The notes under the pieces are model-generated. The model ran no database searches. It saw nothing but the letters and a program-made list of their open reading frames with translations, and had not been told where the DNA came from. Of a stretch of DNA of 64,000 nt, positions 58,388 through 64,000 are shown in pieces. The translations under genes and the position numbers were made by a program. The stretch comes from Reinekea sp. G2M2-21 (GTDB lineage: Bacteria; Pseudomonadota; Gammaproteobacteria; Pseudomonadales; Natronospirillaceae), in contig NZ_JADPQG010000001.1 in NCBI RefSeq assembly GCF_015687175.1, forward strand, positions 1,550,001 to 1,614,000, given 5' to 3'. The first letter of the stretch is position 1; the number at the start of each line of letters is the position of its first letter.

Positions 58388-59416
58388 TTATCGGACAACT
58401 TCTGCCATTCGTTTCGCCACATCCAACAGAGGAATCACTTCATCTGCGAGATTAGCTTTTACTATTGCAGAAGGCATGCCATCTATCACACAGGTACTTC
58501 CTTCCTGAGCCCAAACGACACTGTTTGCTTGTTTCAATAATCGGGCACCATCTCGACCATCCGCTCCCATACCGGTCAGCACGATTGCCAAGGCGTGATT
58601 ACCATAGTGTTTTACGGCACTGCCGAAGGTTAAATCCACACTGGGTTTGTAATTCAACCGAGCATCACCTTCGAAAATCTTTATTTTACCTTTCGCCGTC
58701 AGCATCATCTGCATACCACCTGGCGCCAGGTAGGCAACGCCTGGTTTCAGAACATCACCGTCTTCGGCTTCTTTCACGCCGATACGACATTGACTATTCA
58801 GTCGTTCTGCGAAGGCACCGGTAAATGAGCCAGGCATATGCTGGATTAACAGAATAGGAGAAGCAAAATTAGCCGGCAATTGGGTCAAAACTTTTTGCAA
58901 GGCAACAGGTCCGCCGGTTGAGGTGCCGATCAGAACCAGTTCAAATTTCTGCGTATACTGTTTTGCCTGACTGACCCTCCGAGCCGGAGCAACCGGTGCT
59001 GCCGTTGTTAAACCAACTTTGGGTTTTGCCACCGCAATGAGTTTTTCCACCAACACCTGTTTCAAGCTTGAATTAGCACCAGACACCCGCTCATAACTTT
59101 TTGGCAGGAAGTCAACGGCGCCTGCGTCCAACGCATCCAAGGTGACCCGGGCGCCTTTCAAGGTAAGAGAAGAAAACATCAAAATGGGCGTCGGTTGCTT
59201 ATTCATGATCTCACGAACAGCGGAAATACCATCCATCATTGGCATCTCGTAGTCCATGGTAATGACGTCAGGTTTTAATCGAAGGGTTTTATCGATGGCC
59301 TCGCGACCATTACTGGCTTCACCGACAACTGTTAATTGCGGGTGCGCATTAATGATGGATCGGATTTGTTGTCGAAAGAAGGCTGAATCATCAACAACCA
59401 GAACCCCAATGGACAT
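58388..59416 (-). CDS. cheB: Protein-glutamate methylesterase CheB
   Basis: 342 residues. Receiver domain (1-120: VLVVDDSAFFRQQIRSI, VITMDYEMPMMDGISAV, DFLPKSYERV) and C-terminal esterase (about 155-340: LVLIGTSTGGPVALQKVLT with the catalytic Ser, LIQHMPGSFTGAFAERLN with His, AIVLTGMGADGRDGARLL with Asp). Removes methyl groups from chemoreceptors and deamidates them. Separated from cheA by about 300 bases, longer than the other gaps of the operon. Confidence 0.97.
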   Translation of the reverse strand: MSIGVLVVDDSAFFRQQIRSIINAHPQLTVVGEASNGREAIDKTLRLKPDVITMDYEMPMMDGISAVREIMNKQPTPILMFSSLTLKGARVTLDALDAGAVDFLPKSYERVSGANSSLKQVLVEKLIAVAKPKVGLTTAAPVAPARRVSQAKQYTQKFELVLIGTSTGGPVALQKVLTQLPANFASPILLIQHMPGSFTGAFAERLNSQCRIGVKEAEDGDVLKPGVAYLAPGGMQMMLTAKGKIKIFEGDARLNYKPSVDLTFGSAVKHYGNHALAIVLTGMGADGRDGARLLKQANSVVWAQEGSTCVIDGMPSAIVKANLADEVIPLLDVAKRMAEVVR

Positions 59417-59712
59417 GCACGACCCCTTATTTAGTGACTATCCAATATATTTAAGCAGACCGACAGGAAGCCCGCCATGTCATCTGAAGGCAAACCTGAA
59501 CATTTCAGGCCAGCATAAAAGACCTCAATAGAATATCTCACAAGAAAGGAATGCCCTGTGAACTTATAACCCAGCCAAAACAACAATCATCCCGCTCACT
59601 CGCAATGCTCTATTACGTATTCAGAATTGAGCGGGCCATTCCCATATCACTCGCCGCTCAGGGCTTATCGCTGGACAAAGATAATCGATCAGCAAAAACA
59701 AAGTGGTTTCGG
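59417..59712. other. Spacer between cheA and cheB
   Basis: About 296 bases without a convincing gene. No clear promoter or terminator was recognised on the minus strand. A plus-strand frame starting at 59551 runs into antisense of cheA and is not supported. Confidence 0.5.
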
Positions 59713-61887
59713 CTAGGTATGCGCTTTCAGCAAACTTGGAATATCCAAAATCAACGCAATTCGTCCATCGCCGGTAATTGTCGCGCCTGCCATACCATCA
59801 GTTCCCTGCAACATTTCACCCAGGGGCTTAATAACAACTTCCTCCTGACCGACCAATTGGTCGACCACGAAACCAACGCTTTGCGTACCCACAGTAACGA
59901 CCACCACGTGACCGGTCTTGGTCTTTTCCGAGTGGGCGCCATAACCTTTAATCAACCAATGCTTGAGATAATAGAGTGGTATAGGTTGACCTCGCACCAG
60001 CACAACTTCCTGCCCATCGACAACGTTGGTTTTAGACAGGTCTAGATGGAATATCTCATTCACGCTAACCAAGGGCAACGCAAACGCCTGATCCTCCAGC
60101 ATCACCATAAGGGTGGGCATAATCGCCAACGTCAAGGGTACTTTTATGCTGATGGTCGTACCGACATTCAAAGCCGATTCAATATCGATAGTTCCGTTAA
60201 GCTGGGAAATTTTCGTCTTCACGACATCCATCCCGACACCCCGACCGGACACATCGGATATTTCGGTCTTGGTACTGAAGCCGGGCGCAAAGATCAGATT
60301 AAAACACTCTTTATCGCTTAACCTGTCCGCAGAATCTTGATCCATAACACCGCGTTTGACAGCAATCGCTCGCAGTTTGTCTGGATCCATTCCGCCACCG
60401 TCATCCATGATCGTCAACAGAATATGATCCCCTTCCTGTTGCGCAGACAAAACAATGCGCCCGGTTCTGGGTTTGCCATTGGCTTCCCGAACATCCGGAC
60501 CTTCCACACCATGGTCAACAGAATTGCGCACCAAGTGGACCAGAGGATCGGCCAACGCATCGACTAGATTTTTGTCTAAATCAGTTTCTTCACCAACCAA
60601 CTCCAAATTCACTTCTTTCTTTAAATTCCGCGCCAAATCTCGAACTACCCGAGGAAACCGTCCGAAGACCTTCTTAATCGGTTGCATCCGGGTTTTCATC
60701 ACGGACGTTTGTAGATCTGCAGTCACGACATTCAGGTTGCCAACTGCTTTGGTCAACGTTTCATTTTCCAGTTCAGCACCCAACCTCACGAGCCGGTTGC
60801 GCACCAATACCAACTCACCCACCATATTCATGATGTCGTCTAAACGCTGAGTGTCCACGCGGACTGTCGTGTCCTGGGAAGACTGTGGTGCTTTCGCAGG
60901 CGCCCCAGTTGTGGCTTTGGTGGCCGGCGCAGCAGTTGAAGCCGGTGCTTTTTCTACCTCAGGTTTAGCCGGTACTGCCTGACTGGCCGGTGCAGCTGGC
61001 ACGGGATCGGTTTTTTTCGCCGGTGCAGATTCATCGGCGATTGCGTCAATTTTGAATTTACCCTTCCCATGCAGTTCATCCAACAGGGCTTCAAATTCAT
61101 CGTCAGAAATTTCATCCGACGATGATTTCTGCTCCGGTTCGGATGCAGGTGTCTCCGGTTGAGGGGATGCGGAAGCGCTGGTTTCTGGCGCAGCACTGTT
61201 TACGGCAAAGTTACCCTTGCCATGCAGTTGATCCAATAATGCTTCAAATTCTTCTTCGGTAATTTCATCTTCACTGCCACCGGCTGCAGTCACAGGTTCA
61301 GGTTCTATGGCGGACTCTGCGCTTGGGGTTTCACCTCCATCTGGCGCGATGGCGTCTAATAACTGTTCAAATTCCGAATCAGTAATATCATCACCTGGCG
61401 CCCCAGAGGCGACGGATTCATCAACCACTGTTTCAGGCTCGGGTTCCGTCGTCACCTCAATTTCCGCCGCTGGTTCTTCAAGACCTTCGGTTTCGGATGC
61501 AGGCTTGGCGTAAAAATGAAGCTTCTCAATTAACGCGGGGTCAGCGGCATTCAGCGGTTCTCCGGCATTGACGGACGCAAACATCTCGTTAACGGAATCC
61601 AGTGCATTGAGCACGTAATCCATCAGGTTGGCATCAATAGAACGTAAACCATTTCGCAGCGTATCAAACACGTTTTCAGCGGCGTGACAGCAGTCAACCA
61701 GTTCAGTGAGCTGTAAAAAACCTGCGCCGCCTTTTACTGTGTGGAATCCACGGAATATCGCATTCAGTAAATCTTTGTCGTCTGGCGAGTTTTCTAACTC
61801 AACCAGTTGCTCTGAAAGCTGTTCTAGAATTTCACCGGCTTCAACTAAAAAGTCCTGGAGAATTTCGTCATCTGCCTCGAAGCCCAT
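59713..61887 (-). CDS. cheA: Chemotaxis histidine kinase CheA
   Basis: 724 residues. Hpt domain (1-110) with the phosphorylated His49 in FHTVKGGAGF; a long Pro/Ala/Glu-rich linker (about 115-345) with three copies of an EFExLLDxLHGKG-type motif (near 166, 207 and 257) and no obvious folded P2; dimerisation helices (about 350-400: VDTQRLDDIMNMVGELVLVR); ATPase (about 400-590: HLVRNSVDHGVEGPDVRE, IMDDGGGMDPDKL, GRGVGMDVVKTKI); and a CheW-like regulatory domain to the end. Autophosphorylates and passes phosphate to CheY and CheB. 11 bases after cheZ. Confidence 0.97.
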   Translation of the reverse strand: MGFEADDEILQDFLVEAGEILEQLSEQLVELENSPDDKDLLNAIFRGFHTVKGGAGFLQLTELVDCCHAAENVFDTLRNGLRSIDANLMDYVLNALDSVNEMFASVNAGEPLNAADPALIEKLHFYAKPASETEGLEEPAAEIEVTTEPEPETVVDESVASGAPGDDITDSEFEQLLDAIAPDGGETPSAESAIEPEPVTAAGGSEDEITEEEFEALLDQLHGKGNFAVNSAAPETSASASPQPETPASEPEQKSSSDEISDDEFEALLDELHGKGKFKIDAIADESAPAKKTDPVPAAPASQAVPAKPEVEKAPASTAAPATKATTGAPAKAPQSSQDTTVRVDTQRLDDIMNMVGELVLVRNRLVRLGAELENETLTKAVGNLNVVTADLQTSVMKTRMQPIKKVFGRFPRVVRDLARNLKKEVNLELVGEETDLDKNLVDALADPLVHLVRNSVDHGVEGPDVREANGKPRTGRIVLSAQQEGDHILLTIMDDGGGMDPDKLRAIAVKRGVMDQDSADRLSDKECFNLIFAPGFSTKTEISDVSGRGVGMDVVKTKISQLNGTIDIESALNVGTTISIKVPLTLAIMPTLMVMLEDQAFALPLVSVNEIFHLDLSKTNVVDGQEVVLVRGQPIPLYYLKHWLIKGYGAHSEKTKTGHVVVVTVGTQSVGFVVDQLVGQEEVVIKPLGEMLQGTDGMAGATITGDGRIALILDIPSLLKAHT

Positions 61888-61898
61888 ACGTGTGCCCC

Positions 61899-62801
61899 TT
61901 AAAAACCTAAACTAGATAAAAGATCGTCTACATCGTCCTGGCTGGCCATTACGTCTTCTTTCGTGCTATCGATCTGAGGACCGTGACCTTTCATATTCAT
62001 ATCGGCAGCTGAAACTTTTTCTTCACCTTTTGTGACAATTCCGGTTATGGCTTCCACCTGGCTGGCCATAAACACCAGATCCACAAGGCTGGCTTCCACT
62101 TCTTTCACCAAGCCAGTCACCTTGTTAATGACCTGTCCGGTTAAATCCTGGAAGTCTTGAGCCATCAGAATTTCGGTCATGTTACCGGATAATTTGGAAG
62201 CATCTTTATCCAGCCGTTTAAAGTAATCGTCGAGTCGCCAGTAGAGTTCCCGGAATTGATCTGGCGTCATATCACGCTGTACTAAACGCTCCCATTCGCT
62301 TTTAAGTTCATTGGCTTCTTGCCTTAATGCGTCTGCAACCGGAAGGCTCTCTTCGACGAGATCAAGTGTTTTGTTGGCAGCCTTATCCGTCAGCTCTACG
62401 ACGTAACCTAACCGATCCGTGGCATCAGTCATTTCAGAGACATCTTTATCTTTGGCGGAATCAATATGGAAGTTTGTGATGGCATCATGCAAGGCTCGGG
62501 TCAAGCGTCCGACTTCTTGGTACAAACCGCGATCACGAACGTTTTGCATATCCTGTAATGTCAGCAAAGCGGAATCGAACTGACCGTTACTGATGTTGTC
62601 ATGCAGTTCCATGGCCTTTTCACGCAACATAACCATGACGTCCTTGTGACCGTCAATAAATGGTGTCCGTGCATGTTGCAACTCAACGAGTACATTGATG
62701 GCTTCTTCGATATTTCCCGAGTCAACATGTTGAAGAAGCACTGGTGCTTGCTCTTTCAGCATTGCGGTAAACTCATCCGGTGTCGGATTCTGTTCACTCA
62801 T
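61899..62801 (-). CDS. cheZ: CheY-phosphate phosphatase CheZ with extended N-terminus
   Basis: 300 residues (E. coli 214). Core from about residue 95: YQEVGRLTRALHDAITNF, DRLGYVVELTDKAANKTLDL, and AQDFQDLTGQVINKV, where the second Gln is the expected catalytic residue. C-terminal CheY-binding peptide DDVDDLLSSLGF is intact. The first 95 residues contain two similar helical units (LLQHVDSGNIEEAINVLVEL and LHDNISNGQFDSALLTLQDM), indicating duplication. Sits between cheY and cheA. Confidence 0.95.
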   Translation of the reverse strand: MSEQNPTPDEFTAMLKEQAPVLLQHVDSGNIEEAINVLVELQHARTPFIDGHKDVMVMLREKAMELHDNISNGQFDSALLTLQDMQNVRDRGLYQEVGRLTRALHDAITNFHIDSAKDKDVSEMTDATDRLGYVVELTDKAANKTLDLVEESLPVADALRQEANELKSEWERLVQRDMTPDQFRELYWRLDDYFKRLDKDASKLSGNMTEILMAQDFQDLTGQVINKVTGLVKEVEASLVDLVFMASQVEAITGIVTKGEEKVSAADMNMKGHGPQIDSTKEDVMASQDDVDDLLSSLGF

Positions 62802-62836
62802 AGCTACCCCCGCAATTTAAAACGACGTATTTACCA

Positions 62837-63220
62837 TCAACCCACACGTTCAAATATTTTTTCAATTTTTTCTTTGAGCGCGGCAGCGGTAAATGGCTTC
62901 ACCACATAACCATTCACGCCAGCTTGGGCAGCGGCGACAATTTGGTCACGTTTCGCTTCAGCAGTTACCATCAATACCGGGACTGTCTTCAGGCGGTCAT
63001 CGGATCTGATTTTTTGCAAAAGCTCGATCCCTGTCATACCGGGCATATTCCAGTCGGTCACCACAAAATCGTAATCACCACTTTGCAACATAGGCCAGGC
63101 GGTTGAGCCGTCGTCAGCTTCATGCGTATTGGTAAAACCCAGGTCCCGCAACAAGTTTTTAACGATTCGACGCATCGTTGAAAAATCGTCGACTACCAGA
63201 ATTTTCATGTTTTTATCCAA
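62837..63220 (-). CDS. cheY: Chemotaxis response regulator CheY
   Basis: 127 residues. [20 protein letters not shown] (acidic pair), [19 protein letters not shown] with the phospho-acceptor Asp, [20 protein letters not shown] and [12 protein letters not shown] with the conserved Lys. Phospho-CheY binds the flagellar switch. The start is a TTG at 63220, supported by GGAGG five bases upstream; the next ATG four codons later is 17 bases from it. Confidence 0.97.
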   Translation of the reverse strand: MDKNMKILVVDDFSTMRRIVKNLLRDLGFTNTHEADDGSTAWPMLQSGDYDFVVTDWNMPGMTGIELLQKIRSDDRLKTVPVLMVTAEAKRDQIVAAAQAGVNGYVVKPFTAAALKEKIEKIFERVG

Positions 63221-63481
63221 GATGACCTCCTATAGCCTTATCCGGACATGTGCTACTTAATTCATAATAGACCGTGCTAGCGGCCTATCCAGTTTTTCGC
63301 GGATTTAACCCCGTATCTGGAACGATTTCAATCCACTTTCTCCGCTAGCGTAGCATTAATGATCCGTTACAACTTTACGTTGTATCGACCATTGATAAAG
63401 AAAGTTAACCGTTATTGAAAAATAAAATCAGATACCGACTACTAATTGAACAGTTTGATTGAGAGTGGGAGACGGATGTAC

Positions 63482-64000
63482 TCAGGAGATCCAATCCCGC
63501 ATTTTGGAGCGCAGACGCAACGTTGCCTGAGAGTGGATTTGACTGACTCTGGACTCACTGACACCCAACACCGCACCAATCTCTTTTAAGTTCAGTTCTT
63601 CTTCGTAATACAGAGATAAAACAATCTGTTCCCTTTCCGGCAACGCCTTCATTGCCTCGATCAACTGATCATTCATTTGATCATTTTGATGACCTGTATG
63701 CGGTGCAATACCATCGCTGAGGTCCGCCCGACTGTCATGTTGATCCGCATGGGAATTTTCAACCAACTCTTCGAAACTAAACAGACGAGACCCCTGCGTA
63801 TCTTTAATCAGGGCATAATACTCATCGAGGCTGATATTGAGTTCTTGAGCAATTTCACTGTCGCTAGCATCCCGGCCTTCGCGCATTTCAATAGTGTGTA
63901 TGGCGTCTGAGATACGCCGGGAATTGCGGTGTACTGAACGTGGGATCCAGTCCCCTTTGCGAATTTCATCCAGCATTGACCCGCGGATCCGAATGCCAGC
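63482..64000 (-). CDS. fliA: Flagellar sigma factor FliA (sigma-28), 5' end outside window
   Basis: The 172 C-terminal residues are visible; the frame continues through the window end (AGIRIRGSMLDEIRKGDWIP). Region 3 (RSVHRNSRRISDAIHTIEMR, DSEIAQELNISLDEYYALI) and region 4 (ALPEREQIVLSLYYEEELNL, KEIGAVLGVSESRVSQIHSQ) are complete. Directs transcription of late flagellar genes such as fliC and flgM here. A gap of about 260 bases follows before cheY. Confidence 0.96.
   Translation of the reverse strand, partial: AGIRIRGSMLDEIRKGDWIPRSVHRNSRRISDAIHTIEMREGRDASDSEIAQELNISLDEYYALIKDTQGSRLFSFEELVENSHADQHDSRADLSDGIAPHTGHQNDQMNDQLIEAMKALPEREQIVLSLYYEEELNLKEIGAVLGVSESRVSQIHSQATLRLRSKMRDWIS

Noticed and set aside
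59551-60045. Plus-strand frame at the cheA 3' end
   Set aside because: Most of it is antisense to the CheW-like domain of cheA, and its first part has no recognisable domain.
63221-63290. Possible sigma-28 promoter before cheY
   Set aside because: A GGATAA-like element exists on the minus strand but no matching -35 element lies at the right distance.

Overview
This window comes from a motile Gram-negative gammaproteobacterium, most likely a marine member of the Oceanospirillales or a relative. The evidence is a polar-flagellum gene set of the Pseudomonas/Vibrio type: sigma-54 and sigma-28 promoters, cheV-cheR upstream of flgB, fliA-cheYZAB followed by motCD and the polar chemotaxis factors ParC and ParP. 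Housekeeping genes (aroC, prmB, gpsA) and an MlaA protein fit the same group. The species cannot be fixed from the sequence alone. No rRNA, tRNA, CRISPR, insertion sequence or prophage was seen.

Layout. 1-7.8 kb (minus): fliD (cut by the window start), flaG and a giant flagellin gene fliC. 8.0-10.7 kb (plus): a Maf-type flagellin glycosyltransferase and a nonulosonate-associated methyltransferase. 10.7-19.5 kb (minus): a pseudaminic acid locus, pseB-pseGH-pseI-pseC-pseF, then an oxidoreductase, an aminotransferase, an acetyltransferase and a GT-B-like protein. 19.7-35.5 kb (minus): flgBCDE, flgFG-flgHI, flgJKL and a small unknown gene. 35.5-36.4 kb has no convincing gene. 36.4-38.3 kb (minus): cheV-cheR. 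38.3-42.8 kb (plus): flgA, flgM, flgN, a large membrane-anchored coiled-coil protein and an orphan LuxR-type response regulator. 43.0-48.5 kb: a cation efflux protein, a DUF2914 protein, aroC, prmB and two alpha/beta hydrolases. 48.7-52.1 kb (minus): a five-gene run with a receiver-PP2C phosphatase, a STAS protein, gpsA, a DUF4389 protein and sixA. 52.4-54.0 kb: PilZ, MlaA and DUF2802 proteins. 54.2-64.0 kb (minus): fliA (cut by the window end), cheY, cheZ, cheA, cheB, motC, motD, parC, a 96-residue unknown, parP and cheW.

How it works together. Sigma-54-type sites precede flgB, flgF, flgI, fliD and also pseB, so sugar synthesis appears to be timed with hook and cap assembly. Sigma-28 sites precede fliC and flgM. 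Pseudaminic acid made by the pse enzymes would be placed on flagellin by the Maf protein encoded beside fliC. The che genes form one pathway (CheA, CheW, CheY, CheZ, CheR, CheB, CheV), with ParC/ParP expected to place it at the pole and MotCD as stators. The PP2C/STAS pair resembles the Pseudomonas HsbR/HsbA switch that acts on FlgM.

Main oddities: four axial proteins (FliC 1240, FliD at least 991, FlgK 1020, FlgE 1476 residues) are all far larger than usual and share related beta-rich modules; CheA carries three copies of a short motif resembling the CheZ tail; CheZ has a duplicated N-terminal unit; ParP contains a 22-copy hexanucleotide repeat.
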